64,000 bases of DNA from Parasphingorhabdus sp. SCSIO 66989. GTDB taxonomy: Bacteria > Pseudomonadota > Alphaproteobacteria > Sphingomonadales > Sphingomonadaceae. The stretch is from the NCBI RefSeq assembly GCF_032852305.1, contig NZ_CP136594.1, positions 1,959,501 to 2,023,500 on the forward strand. The letters are read 5' to 3'. The notes under the pieces are model-generated. The model made no database searches. It was not told the DNA's origin and saw only the letters and a list, made by a program, of their open reading frames with translations. The translations under genes were made by a program, and so were the position numbers. This document shows, piece by piece, positions 9,256 to 17,515 of the stretch. Every line of letters begins with the position of its first letter. Positions within the stretch are counted from its first letter, which is position 1.

Positions 9256-10052
9256 AGCTAACATTGCTCGGATGCGGAACCTCTGCAGGCGTTCCGCGGA
9301 TCGGCAATGACTGGGGTGATTGTGACCCAAAAGAACCGAGAAATCGCCGCAGCCGCGTCTCACTTCATATTGAAATACCATCAGAAGCTGGTGATAGTGC
9401 GAGTATCATCATCGATACCTCACCGGACCTTAGAAATCAGTGCCTTGATAATGACATCCATGATCTTACCCATGTGCTGTGGACGCATGATCACGCCGAT
9501 CATTGCCATGGCATAGATGATCTGCGGCCCTTTGTTTTTCGTCGCAAAAGTCAGCCACTCCAGGGCTATGCGCGGCCATATACTGCAGATGCACTGAACC
9601 GACGCTTCGGCTATGTTTTTGCCGGAGATGGTGGTTATGTCAGCATTGCCGATATGACGGTAATGGAGAATACCGGGCGCGACAGAGCCGTCACGGTCGC
9701 TGCCAATGTAGAGATCGCTGCGGTTGATCAACCCCATGGCCCGGTCCAATCAACCGGTTTTCGTATATCGCACCACGGCAAGAGTGTTTGCTATGCTACG
9801 GATTTTTCAGAGATAACCGATGATATGGTGAGCCTGTACAAGGGCTGTGACTATCTGATCAGCGATTGCCTGCGCCGCGAGCCGCATCCAACCCATGCAC
9901 ATCTTGCGCTGGCGCTGGAACTGGCTGAGCGATCTGAAGTAGCGCATGTGGTGCTGACCCATCTCGACAAATCCATGGATTATCGCACATTATGCGCCGA
10001 GGTCGGCAACCGCGCCATTGTCGGCTATGATGGCTGGCAGGTGGACCTATGA
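9252..10052 (+). CDS. MBL-fold metal-dependent hydrolase, PhnP-like
   Basis: A 266-residue protein. The metallo-beta-lactamase motif THDHADHCHGIDDLR gives the HxHxDH ligands; TSAGVPRIG near the N-terminus and the later HHG, CYATDFSE and LTHLDKSMDY segments match the PhnP/phosphodiesterase branch. The natural substrate is unknown: PhnP itself cleaves cyclic phosphodiesters, but no phosphonate genes are nearby. It overlaps tatD by four bases (GTGAAG region) and the next small ORF by four. Confidence 0.85.
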   Translation: MKLTLLGCGTSAGVPRIGNDWGDCDPKEPRNRRSRVSLHIEIPSEAGDSASIIIDTSPDLRNQCLDNDIHDLTHVLWTHDHADHCHGIDDLRPFVFRRKSQPLQGYARPYTADALNRRFGYVFAGDGGYVSIADMTVMENTGRDRAVTVAANVEIAAVDQPHGPVQSTGFRISHHGKSVCYATDFSEITDDMVSLYKGCDYLISDCLRREPHPTHAHLALALELAERSEVAHVVLTHLDKSMDYRTLCAEVGNRAIVGYDGWQVDL

Positions 10053-10324
10053 GCGAATGGGACAATATCTCGCTGGTGCACAGCATTGGCGCTTTGGTGC
10101 TGGTTGGCAGCGCGCTGCTGGCATATCGCTTGCCGCTTGGCAAAGCTCTGAGGATGGCGGCTATATGGGTGCTGATTTTCGGTGCCGCTTTTCTGGCCGT
10201 TTCGTTTTTTCAGAGTTATTCTGCAGAAGATGCAGCACCCCCATCAAATGATGAGGATAGTGTAGGGCCATGGGTGCACGAAACTACACGGCATAGACTG
10301 TTATCGGTTAGGGATAATTGTTAA
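10049..10324 (+). CDS. Small membrane protein, unknown; possible truncated gene
   Basis: A 91-residue protein with two predicted membrane helices (residues about 10-27 and 34-53) followed by an acidic, low-complexity tail. Its start overlaps the stop of the PhnP-like gene (ATGA), which supports translation. The paired-helix N-terminus resembles, from memory, the membrane anchor that precedes the catalytic part of TIGR02281-type clan AA aspartic proteases in related genomes, but no D-S/T-G motif follows here. It may be a decayed remnant of such a gene. An AT-rich inverted repeat spans its stop. Confidence 0.5.
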   Translation: MSEWDNISLVHSIGALVLVGSALLAYRLPLGKALRMAAIWVLIFGAAFLAVSFFQSYSAEDAAPPSNDEDSVGPWVHETTRHRLLSVRDNC

Positions 10325-10334
10325 TAATCCCTAA
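10308..10334. terminator. Inverted repeat at the end of the metG operon (weak terminator candidate)
   Basis: TTAGGGAT and ATCCCTAA flank an 11-base AT-rich loop across the stop of the small membrane-protein gene. No clear T-tract follows, so it could be a weak terminator or an operator for the gtr-like operon that starts at 10442. Confidence 0.35.
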
Positions 10335-10441
10335 TGTGTTTGCATTGCAGGCATTATTGCAACACAATACGCCCTCTTTATAGAACTGATATAGTCATTC
10401 CCGACGTCTGACAGCAAACCCGAATATTTACAGAGGACGCA

Positions 10442-11482
10442 ATGACCAAATTGGCCGTTATTATCCCCTGTTACAAAGTGCGCAGTCATATTCGTAATGT
10501 CATCGCGAATATCGGCCCCGAGATTGAGCGCATCTATGTTGTTGATGATAAATGTCCCGAGGAGAGCGGACAATTTGTCCGGGATTTTATCACCGATAAG
10601 CGCATCCATGTCATTATGCATGAGTATAATAAGGGTGTCGGCGGTGCCGTCGTCACCGGATATAGGGCTGCGCTTGGTGATGGGATGGATATTGCCATCA
10701 AAGTGGATGGTGATGGGCAAATGGATCCGCGTCTTGCCAGCGTCATTGCCGAGCCTGTGATTGCCGGCAAGGCTGATTATTCAAAAGGCAATCGCTTCCA
10801 TTCAGTCTATAATGTCCGCAAAATGCCTGTGGCCCGCCTGATGGGCAATGCGGCTTTGTCATTCATAACCAAATTGTCGAGTGGCTATTGGAGCATATTT
10901 GACCCGACCAATGGCTATACCGCTATCCATCGCACAGCGCTTTCCAGACTGGAATTTGCCAATATTGATGAGCGCTATTTCTTTGAAACCGATATGCTTA
11001 TCAACCTGGGCAATAGCCGCGCTGTGGTGAAAGACGTCGCCATGGAAGCGATTTATGCTGACGAAGAGAGCAATCTAAAAATTAAGAAAGTGCTGGGCCA
11101 GTTTCTTGGGAAGAATCTGAAGGAAATGATCAAGCGCATCGTCTATACCTATTATCTGCGCGACTTTAGTCTTGCTTCTGCACAACTTCTCCTAGGCGCT
11201 GCTATGCTGTTATTCGGGCTGGTCTTCGGTGCAATCCATTGGACAGGCTCGATCACAACAGGCGAAACCGCCAGCACAGGAACTATCATGGTGGCAACCT
11301 TGCCGATCATTTTGGGATTTCAGCTGCTGTTGAGTTTTCTCGGCTTCGATATATCCAATGAACCCAAGGATGTTCTTCAACATTATCGCCATTTTCCTGA
11401 AGAAAAGGCTTTATCGCGGTCTGCAGTGACTATGCATAAAGCGCGTAATGAGCGCAGTGATGCCCGCATCAATGAACGCTAA
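10442..11482 (+). CDS. GtrB-like polyprenyl-phosphate glycosyltransferase (GT2)
   Basis: A 346-residue GT-A fold enzyme: VIIPCYK near the N-terminus, VVDDKCPE, and the metal-binding DGDGQMD around residues 88-94. Two membrane helices near the C-terminus (about 243-268 and 282-303) match DPM1/GtrB enzymes that put a sugar on undecaprenyl phosphate at the inner face of the membrane. A Shine-Dalgarno-like AGAGGA lies 5 bases before the ATG. It is the first gene of a three-gene cluster with a GtrA-like flippase and a large membrane glycosyltransferase, the same set used for O-antigen or wall decoration. The sugar and target are unknown. Confidence 0.88.
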   Translation: MTKLAVIIPCYKVRSHIRNVIANIGPEIERIYVVDDKCPEESGQFVRDFITDKRIHVIMHEYNKGVGGAVVTGYRAALGDGMDIAIKVDGDGQMDPRLASVIAEPVIAGKADYSKGNRFHSVYNVRKMPVARLMGNAALSFITKLSSGYWSIFDPTNGYTAIHRTALSRLEFANIDERYFFETDMLINLGNSRAVVKDVAMEAIYADEESNLKIKKVLGQFLGKNLKEMIKRIVYTYYLRDFSLASAQLLLGAAMLLFGLVFGAIHWTGSITTGETASTGTIMVATLPIILGFQLLLSFLGFDISNEPKDVLQHYRHFPEEKALSRSAVTMHKARNERSDARINER

Positions 11483-11885
11483 ATCGCTGTTGTACCAGTC
11501 CACGCGTTTTCTCATCGCCGGCGTGGTCATATTTCTGTTTGATTATGCTGTGTTCTGGTTGAGCTACGCCCATCTCCATGAGACGCATTTATTGGCGGCC
11601 AACATCTACGGTAAAGTTGCCGGCGTTATTTTGGGATTTTTCCTGCATAAATATTGGACATTTGCTGGCCAGCAACGCCATGGATCGCTCGCGCAATCGA
11701 TCAGCTATGCGTTGCTATTTCTCTTCACTTTAGTGTTTTCCAGCGCTCTGCTCTATAGCTTGGCGACGTTTTTGATGCTGCCTGAAGCGGCCAGCCGGTT
11801 ATTCTCCGACATCGCCAGCGTGGCGGTATCTTTTGCGGTCAGCAAATGGATCATCTTCCGGCATGCAGATAACCCGTTTGGATAG
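11472..11885 (+). CDS. GtrA-family membrane protein (putative lipid-linked sugar flippase)
   Basis: About 137 residues with four predicted membrane helices (FLIAGVVIFLFDYAVFWL, LAANIYGKVAGVILGFFLHKYWTF, ISYALLFLFTLVFSSALLYSL, LFSDIASVAVSFAVSKWIIF). The K-WTF segment after helix 2 is a GtrA family hallmark. The family is thought to move the polyprenyl-linked sugar made by GtrB across the membrane. I chose the ATG overlapping the gtrB-like gene by 11 bases; an upstream ATG at 11448 is possible. Both neighbours overlap it, so the three genes are one operon. Confidence 0.85.
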   Translation: MNAKSLLYQSTRFLIAGVVIFLFDYAVFWLSYAHLHETHLLAANIYGKVAGVILGFFLHKYWTFAGQQRHGSLAQSISYALLFLFTLVFSSALLYSLATFLMLPEAASRLFSDIASVAVSFAVSKWIIFRHADNPFG

Positions 11886-13374
11886 TCGCTCCTCTCTGGC
11901 TGCAAGCGGAGCAGGGTGGTGGCTGTGCCTGTTGCTGCTCCTGCTCATTATCACAGCATGGTCCTGGGTCGGTTTTCTTGGCTCTGACGACGCGACCTAT
12001 GCCAAAGGCGCCTATGGCTGGCTTGAGCAATTCCCCTATGTCGGCGGTCATGGCACTATCCGCTATACCATCACCATACCCATGGCGATCAGCTTTGCAC
12101 TATTTGGCGAGAATGAATACGCCATGGTGCTGCCGAGCTATCTCTATTATTTGGCACTATTGGCTGTAATCTGGTTACTGATGCGGCGTCTGGCGGCGCA
12201 GCTAACGGCAAATCTGGCTCTGCTTTTCCTAATCACTATGCCGCTAATGGCTATTCAATCGACCATCGCCAATATTGATATTGTCGAGTCATTCTTCCTG
12301 TTTCTTGGTTTCGCCTTCTATCTCAAAGCAACCAACAGCGAGACGCCATTACGGTGGGCATTTTTATCAGGCGCTTGTGTCGGTCTGGCATTTCTGACGC
12401 GTGAAACAGCCATTTTTATCATTCCATTTTATGGCCTGCTGTTCCTGTTCGGCTTTGGCATGCATCGTCTGCACTATTTTGCCGTCGGTTTTGGGTTTTT
12501 CGCTGTTTGGGCAGTTGAATTGCTCTATCTTGGCATCATGACAGGTGATCCGCTTTACCGGTTCAACATTTCGCTCAACCATGACAGTTCCATTGACCGG
12601 TCAATCGATGTGGCAGGCAATATGATTATCCACCCCGCTATTGATCCATTGCTTGTTCTCCTTATTAATCAGGAGTTTATGCTGCTTTTCTGGCTGGCAA
12701 TCCCAAGCGGCTTGTGGCTTGGCTTTTCACAGAGTATTTCAGCGGAACAACGGAGATTTATTCGGCTTATTTCGCTTTTTGGCGTCGTCTGGTTTCTCTG
12801 CGTAGCTGCTGCAACAACGCTGCTGCCGCTCAATCCACGCTATTTCATGCCCACAGCCATATCGGCGTGCATAATATTGGTTCTGGCTATTCAGCAGATA
12901 TCATTTCCCGTGCTTAGAAATACGCTGATAGCAGCTCTTATCTGCACCAACTTGGTTGGAATCATGATCGAAAACAAGGCGCCGCTTTTTGGCGAACGCA
13001 CGCTGGTAGCGCTGGCCGATGCATATGAAGAGGATGTCTATACTGATCCGATGTCTCGCTATCGGGCAAACATGTTGTTACGATGGAAGGGACGAGCGGA
13101 ACAGGTCAGGGGAGCGCCGCCGGTACGCGGGCAGCTTTTTTTCTACAACCCGGGCAAAGTTGAGAGCCCCAACCGGCTAATGGACGCATCGCAGCAACAG
13201 CAATACACGCCGAATGAGAATTGGACTCTCATTTCCGAGTTTCAAGCAAAACCTGATCCGGTTATTGCTATTGTTGAGCGCATAGGCTTTCACAATGTCA
13301 TGCCAAAGAAGATTTGGAATAGGTTGCGCTATCGCCATCCTGATGTGCGACTTTATCGCATCCCGGCGGAATAG
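11863..13374 (+). CDS. Integral membrane glycosyltransferase, GT39/ArnT-like (GtrC-type partner)
   Basis: About 503 residues with roughly ten membrane helices. Near the N-terminus SDDATYAKGAY matches the conserved acidic motif (SDD/DE-Y) of the GT-C fold, whose first periplasmic loop carries the catalytic Asp. RETA after helix 5 is also typical of PMT/ArnT relatives. It would move the sugar from the polyprenyl carrier to an outer glycan or lipid. The ATG at 11863 overlaps the gtrA-like gene by 23 bases; the longer frame would start with TTG. The gene ends 11 bases before the dif-like site, so it borders the accessory island. Confidence 0.85.
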   Translation: MQITRLDSRSSLAASGAGWWLCLLLLLLIITAWSWVGFLGSDDATYAKGAYGWLEQFPYVGGHGTIRYTITIPMAISFALFGENEYAMVLPSYLYYLALLAVIWLLMRRLAAQLTANLALLFLITMPLMAIQSTIANIDIVESFFLFLGFAFYLKATNSETPLRWAFLSGACVGLAFLTRETAIFIIPFYGLLFLFGFGMHRLHYFAVGFGFFAVWAVELLYLGIMTGDPLYRFNISLNHDSSIDRSIDVAGNMIIHPAIDPLLVLLINQEFMLLFWLAIPSGLWLGFSQSISAEQRRFIRLISLFGVVWFLCVAAATTLLPLNPRYFMPTAISACIILVLAIQQISFPVLRNTLIAALICTNLVGIMIENKAPLFGERTLVALADAYEEDVYTDPMSRYRANMLLRWKGRAEQVRGAPPVRGQLFFYNPGKVESPNRLMDASQQQQYTPNENWTLISEFQAKPDPVIAIVERIGFHNVMPKKIWNRLRYRHPDVRLYRIPAE

Positions 13375-13385
13375 AAGATATATTT

Positions 13386-13413
13386 ATTTAACATAATATA
13401 TATTATCAGATTA
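13386..13413 (-). other. dif: dif-like XerC/XerD recombination site
   Basis: On the minus strand the site reads as an 11-base arm TAATCTGATAA, a 6-base centre TATATA and an 11-base arm TTATGTTAAAT. The last arm is identical to the XerD-binding arm of the E. coli dif site, and the 11-6-11 layout with ATAA/TTAT next to the centre is the general dif design. All 15 GGGNAGGG octamers I found point to this spot: plus strand at 3719, 5522, 8558; minus strand (as CCCTNCCC) at 14209, 16515, 23243, 24864, 26308, 38359, 42360, 45384, 47742, 58673, 58873, 61210. That is how FtsK-orienting sequences behave around dif. KOPS specificity in this lineage is assumed, not known. Confidence 0.8.
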
Positions 13414-13419
13414 AGGTGT

Positions 13420-13470
13420 TGTAAGCGTTCATTAGAAGTGAGACGTTTCCGTTCATTAGAAATAAGACTC
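13420..13470 (+). repeat. Left inverted end (IRL) of an IS1202-type element
   Basis: The outer end reads TGTAAGCGTTCATTAGAA, matching 15 of 18 bases with the rev-comp of the end at 37341. Inside are two copies of TTAGAA followed by two bases and (G/A)AGAC, at 13432 and 13456, spaced 24 bp, probably transposase-binding sites. The end lies 6 bp from the dif-like site. Confidence 0.75.
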
Positions 13471-13519
13471 TCTTCGATGGAATTGCAGTTTTGTGCTGCA
13501 ATCAGCCGGAGTGCTTACA

Positions 13520-14962
13520 ATGCCTGGAGATATTGAAGCTAATCAGGAAGACTTTGTTAACGTTGAAGAAGATTACCGTGTCGCTGCGATAGAAGCCTAT
13601 CTGGCAAAGCAGATACGCATTATGGACTTGATGGCAACCTTGGGCAAAAGCAGGTCTCATGTATGGCGCATGATATCGCGCTATAAATCTGATGGTGTCA
13701 AAGGCCTTCAATCCAAGAAGACAGGTGGCAATAATCGTATCGATCCCAATTTCAGGGCTAAGGTAGTTGCTCTTGTCAAAGAGCATTATCGAGACTTCAC
13801 CCCACAATTTGCTTCAGAGAAGCTTCTTGAACGTCATAACATAGCCGTAAAACCTGCCACTTTGCGACGATGGATGATGAAAGCAGGCTTATGGAAACAG
13901 CGCTGTGAGATCAAACCGAGCGTCTATTCCCCACGTCAAAGACGTGAACGCATCGGTGAATTGATCCAGGTTGATGGCAGCTATCACCGTTGGTTTGAAA
14001 AACGTGGTAATGAAGCATGCCTTATCGTCTTTATCGATGATGCTACCAGCCAAATAATGCATATGCGCATGGTCGAGCATGAAAGCTCTTTTAATTATAT
14101 GCGCTGTTTAAAATGGTACATTGAACAATATGGGCGGCCCCTAGCTCTCTACTCAGACAGGCACAGCATCTTCAGGGTTAATACGCCAGGCAATAGCAGT
14201 CGCCAATCCCCTACCCAGTTCTCGCGAGCATGTCACGAGCTTGGTATAGGCGTGATTTGTGCGTCGACACCTCAGGCAAAGGGCCGCGTTGAGCGCTCTT
14301 TTAGAACACAGCAGGACCGGCTCGTAAAAGAGTTTCGTCTGCGAGGTATCTCGACGATCGAGGAAGCAAACTGGTTTCTCGAGCACTACCGACAAACCCA
14401 CAACACAAAGTTTGCAAAATCCCCGCTCGATCCAGAAGATGCGCATGGACCGCAAGGCAGTTTCAACATAGATCGTCTTTTAACATTTACCGTTACACGT
14501 AAAGTCTTCAAGGATCTCACCATAAGTTTCAATAAGATACGATTTATACTGGATGACACTCCCCTTGCCCGCAGGGTAATCGGCAAACGGGTAACGGTTG
14601 CCGTCTACCTCGATGGACGGATTGAGATTTTTCACGATGAGACCACCCTAGCCTATAAGTGCTTCGACAAACTCAGGCTTATTGCTCAACCTGCTGTCGT
14701 TGATCGCAAAAGGCTAGGCACAGCGTTGCAGATGGCAAAGGCAATTCGCGAAGTCGAACCACATCACTTTATACGTAATAGACATATCATGGCAGGCTTC
14801 AGAGATTTTTTCCCGCAACCAACGGATGTTAAGTCTCGGACGCTTCAAAACCCTACTAAAACCGTTAGACGCAAATTTAACGGAAGAGCGAGAGCACCAT
14901 TAGGACGCCACCCTATTGTGATAAGTGATAGGACACTCAATCAGGAACCACCTGAAGATTAA
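13520..14962 (+). CDS. IS1202-type (ISNCY) DDE transposase
   Basis: A 480-residue transposase. An N-terminal helix-turn-helix (about 20-55) precedes a second winged-helix region and an rve-type catalytic core with Asp152 (QVDGSYH), Asp213 (YSDRHS) and Glu258 (GRVERSF). The VDGSYH-W and DRH-S signatures are those of the IS1202/ISDol1 branch. The start is the ATG with GGAG nine bases upstream; a GTG 27 bases earlier is less likely. It lies 50 bp inside the left inverted end. The frame is intact, so the enzyme may be active. Members of this family are known to insert near Xer dif sites, which fits its place here. Confidence 0.88.
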   Translation: MPGDIEANQEDFVNVEEDYRVAAIEAYLAKQIRIMDLMATLGKSRSHVWRMISRYKSDGVKGLQSKKTGGNNRIDPNFRAKVVALVKEHYRDFTPQFASEKLLERHNIAVKPATLRRWMMKAGLWKQRCEIKPSVYSPRQRRERIGELIQVDGSYHRWFEKRGNEACLIVFIDDATSQIMHMRMVEHESSFNYMRCLKWYIEQYGRPLALYSDRHSIFRVNTPGNSSRQSPTQFSRACHELGIGVICASTPQAKGRVERSFRTQQDRLVKEFRLRGISTIEEANWFLEHYRQTHNTKFAKSPLDPEDAHGPQGSFNIDRLLTFTVTRKVFKDLTISFNKIRFILDDTPLARRVIGKRVTVAVYLDGRIEIFHDETTLAYKCFDKLRLIAQPAVVDRKRLGTALQMAKAIREVEPHHFIRNRHIMAGFRDFFPQPTDVKSRTLQNPTKTVRRKFNGRARAPLGRHPIVISDRTLNQEPPED

Positions 14963-15047
14963 CGGTCATGTTTCCAGCGATCTTTTCACTGTTAGGCTTA
15001 AAGCGCTTCAATAGCACAATTATCTTCGGTCATATTGTAATTAAATA

Positions 15048-15857
15048 TCAAGATTGGTTTGGATCTAGCGGAAAGATATAGCGAAACTGTGGAAACAAAC
15101 CTGCAGCAATTGTGACCAGCGCAAATATCATTGCGCCTGAACCAGCGACCCCGTCCACCGCAAAAGCTGCGATCACTAGAAAGCAAAAACCAGCCAGCAA
15201 GTAACGCCAATCCCAGCCAGAACGCATGTTTGAGATGCAGTTTAGGTCCAGCCATGCCTTCTCATATTCACCCCATTCATTCAGCAAAACCTCTAAGTCT
15301 GATGCTAATTCAGTAAAAATCCCATCAGCCGTGAGCTCATTGACCAGCAAAGCAATGGATTGCTGAGCCTTATTGAATGAGAAAAGGTCGCCTTTGTCCG
15401 CAGAAACTCGCATAGCCTGCAGCGCATAACCAAGCCTATCAAAAATCGACAAACCGGTGGCACTAATCAGTGCTGGTAAACGTAGTTGGATGAACTCGCG
15501 CCACTGACGTCTCTTGGCCCCTGTTGCCATGCGCTTTATATCATCATGCAGCCGGAACAAATCACCTCGCAGGATAGACCAAAGCGCGTGCTCGTAAATC
15601 TGAGTTGATCCTTTAACAACTGTTTCAGCCTGTAATAAAGTTGCCGCGCTTGGCTTTGTGGATTTAGTTTTCAGCTTGTGAAACTTGCCACTGTTTTGGT
15701 CAGAATCACCCTGTTTTTTGCGTGCTATGGCAGTCTCTAACGCATTAATTGTTTCTGTATTTGTCTTGTCACATAGATATGCGAGCCAAAATTGTTTAGC
15801 GAGCTGCAAAACCTTCGCTTTCCAATCTTTGCTATATAAATCAGAGGCTTGATTCAC
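15048..15857 (-). CDS. Unknown protein with C-terminal membrane helices
   Basis: A 269-residue protein. The first 220 residues look soluble and helical with a Lys/Ser-rich linker near 47-70; two hydrophobic helices near the C-terminus (about 221-236 and 240-258) would anchor it in the membrane. I recognise no family. It stands alone between two transposase genes inside the candidate island, so it is most likely a passenger gene. Base composition is lower in G+C than the flanking core genes. Confidence 0.65.
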   Translation of the reverse strand: MNQASDLYSKDWKAKVLQLAKQFWLAYLCDKTNTETINALETAIARKKQGDSDQNSGKFHKLKTKSTKPSAATLLQAETVVKGSTQIYEHALWSILRGDLFRLHDDIKRMATGAKRRQWREFIQLRLPALISATGLSIFDRLGYALQAMRVSADKGDLFSFNKAQQSIALLVNELTADGIFTELASDLEVLLNEWGEYEKAWLDLNCISNMRSGWDWRYLLAGFCFLVIAAFAVDGVAGSGAMIFALVTIAAGLFPQFRYIFPLDPNQS

Positions 15858-16224
15858 GGAAATTTCCTGAGTGATCTCTGTTTATGAACCTATTCCAACT
15901 ATACAGTTGCAATACAGAGGCTCGATCTATCAAAATTCTGATTGCTTGGCATCTCGATTGTCAAATGCACGGTCTGACATAATTGGAGGCACTGATGTAA
16001 GAAACTATAACCGCTCATAAACGAGAAAAAGGCCCGGCTCTGAGAACCGGACCCTAACGACCTTTCCTTTTTCTCTCAAAGCGACATCGCTGTCAAGCAT
16101 TACATGCTTCTCGGCAGATGCTTTTGTGCGCACAATTTTCAGATCAGCAGTCCCTGCTCTCTGCGGACAAACTGAAACTATTAGTCTGGGCCGCGTCAGA
16201 GCGGTTCCATAAGGGGAAAAACTC
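15858..16224. other. Intergenic region between the unknown membrane gene and the second transposase
   Basis: No convincing gene is seen in these 367 bases. They contain the nested hairpin at 16023-16075 and a smaller AAGCA/TGCTT hairpin near 16097. I looked for IS1202-type inverted-end motifs here and found none that convinced me. A minus-strand frame at 16005-16226 has no family features. Confidence 0.4.
16023..16075. terminator. Nested hairpin, possible terminator or leader structure
   Basis: GAGAAAAAGG pairs with CCTTTTTCTC as an outer stem, and CCGGCTCT pairs with AGAACCGG inside it. On the plus strand it is followed by CAAAG rather than a T-run, so it may be a structured leader of the transposase gene or a terminator for the strand opposite. 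Confidence 0.35.
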
Positions 16225-17352
16225 ATGAATAATAAAGAATCGCAGCACGAACGCCCAACCGTTTACACGCCTAACGAGATTAAGCGCATCGAATGGATGA
16301 CTCTGGTTTCGTACGGTGGGGCTTCTTTACGAGAGGCAGCAATTGCTCTTAGTCTTTCCCGTGCGCAAGTCTATCGCGTGTTCCAAAGATATTGCGAAAG
16401 CGGCGGCGCAGGGCTGAGACATCAATTGCGCGGTCGAAGAAGCAATCGAGCTTATCCGACTAAGCTGAAAGAGCAAGTATCTGATATTGTCATCAAAAAT
16501 TACTCGGATTTTGGCCCTACCCTGACACAGGAAATGCTTGAGAAATACCATGGCATCCAACTTGCTAAATCAACGATAAGAAGATGGCTAATACAAGCAA
16601 GACTTTGGTTCGTAGACAGACTGAAACGGCGCAGGATACATCGTCCACGCAAGCGCAGTGCACGGTTTGGGCAGCAGATTCAGGTCGATGGCTCCTATCA
16701 TCATTGGTTCGAAGAACGTGGCGCGTCTTGTGTTCTGATGCTACATGTTGATGATGCGACTGGTGCCATTTTGCACGGACAGTTTTTTCGTTCCGAAACC
16801 ACAAATGCATATCTCGAAAGTACCAGATCATGCGTACGCCGACACGGCAAGCCGATTGCGATAGTAACGGACCGCCACGCAGCAGTCGGAGAGCATTACA
16901 AAGCCGCGCTTGACGAGATCGGAACCATCCACAGTTTTGCAAACAGCCCACAGAGCAAGGGTCGTGTCGAACGCATGAACAGAACTCTACAAGACCGGTT
17001 GGTGAAGGAGATGCGGCTAGAGAACATTTCCTCAATCGAGGATGGCAATAACTTTATTGGCCGATATATTATTGGTTTCAATGAGAAATTTGCCAGGCCC
17101 CCAAAAGACAAGAAATGTGCATTCAGAACGATAACAGCGCATGACAAGCTCGACCTAATCTTTTCAAAGCGTTTTAGGCGTAAGGTCTCTCGGCAACTGA
17201 CCTTCTCAATTGATGGCGATATCTTCGTCATCGCGCCAAGTGCTGCCGATCACCATCTCGCCGGAAATTGGGTAGATATACGTCTTCTAACCGATGGTTG
17301 CATGGCTGTACTATTTGATGGTGTATGTTTGAATGCAGCTTGTGCCTATTGA
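16225..17352 (+). CDS. Second IS1202-type (ISNCY) transposase, probably C-terminally decayed
   Basis: A 375-residue relative of the 13520 transposase with the same core: Asp155 (QVDGSYH), Asp216 (VTDRHA) and Glu249 (GRVERMN). The D-to-E spacing is 12 residues shorter than in the first enzyme, and the protein stops about 100 residues earlier. Reading past the stop in another frame gives L-M-D-R-L-K, which resembles the C-F-D-K-L-R of the first transposase, so a frameshift near 17350 is likely. A good ribosome site (AAGGGG) precedes the ATG. No inverted ends were recognised around it. Probably a degenerate insertion. Confidence 0.75.
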   Translation: MNNKESQHERPTVYTPNEIKRIEWMTLVSYGGASLREAAIALSLSRAQVYRVFQRYCESGGAGLRHQLRGRRSNRAYPTKLKEQVSDIVIKNYSDFGPTLTQEMLEKYHGIQLAKSTIRRWLIQARLWFVDRLKRRRIHRPRKRSARFGQQIQVDGSYHHWFEERGASCVLMLHVDDATGAILHGQFFRSETTNAYLESTRSCVRRHGKPIAIVTDRHAAVGEHYKAALDEIGTIHSFANSPQSKGRVERMNRTLQDRLVKEMRLENISSIEDGNNFIGRYIIGFNEKFARPPKDKKCAFRTITAHDKLDLIFSKRFRRKVSRQLTFSIDGDIFVIAPSAADHHLAGNWVDIRLLTDGCMAVLFDGVCLNAACAY

Positions 17353-17515
17353 TGGATAGACTGAAATGTGTGGTAGTTTGGCCATGGCTGTTGGTGTAGC
17401 TCGAAAGCGAGGCGCGGTGTAGAAAGGTGCCATCACCAATAATCCGCAAGGAAGGCCGAGTTGCTTTTCTGAGCGACCTCACCTCCTCCTGCATTCTTAA
17501 TCCGAGTCGAGATTG

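Noticed and set aside
14963-15047. Right inverted end directly after the first IS1202-type transposase
   Set aside because: I looked for the complement of TGTAAGCG...TTAGAA and for GTCTC-nn-TTCTAA blocks. Only a poor resemblance (a TTTTCACTGTTAGG stretch) is present, much weaker than the end at 37289-37341.
16005-16226. Minus-strand 73-residue gene
   Set aside because: It runs through the nested hairpin, has no good ribosome site and no family features, and lies in the leader of a transposase gene.
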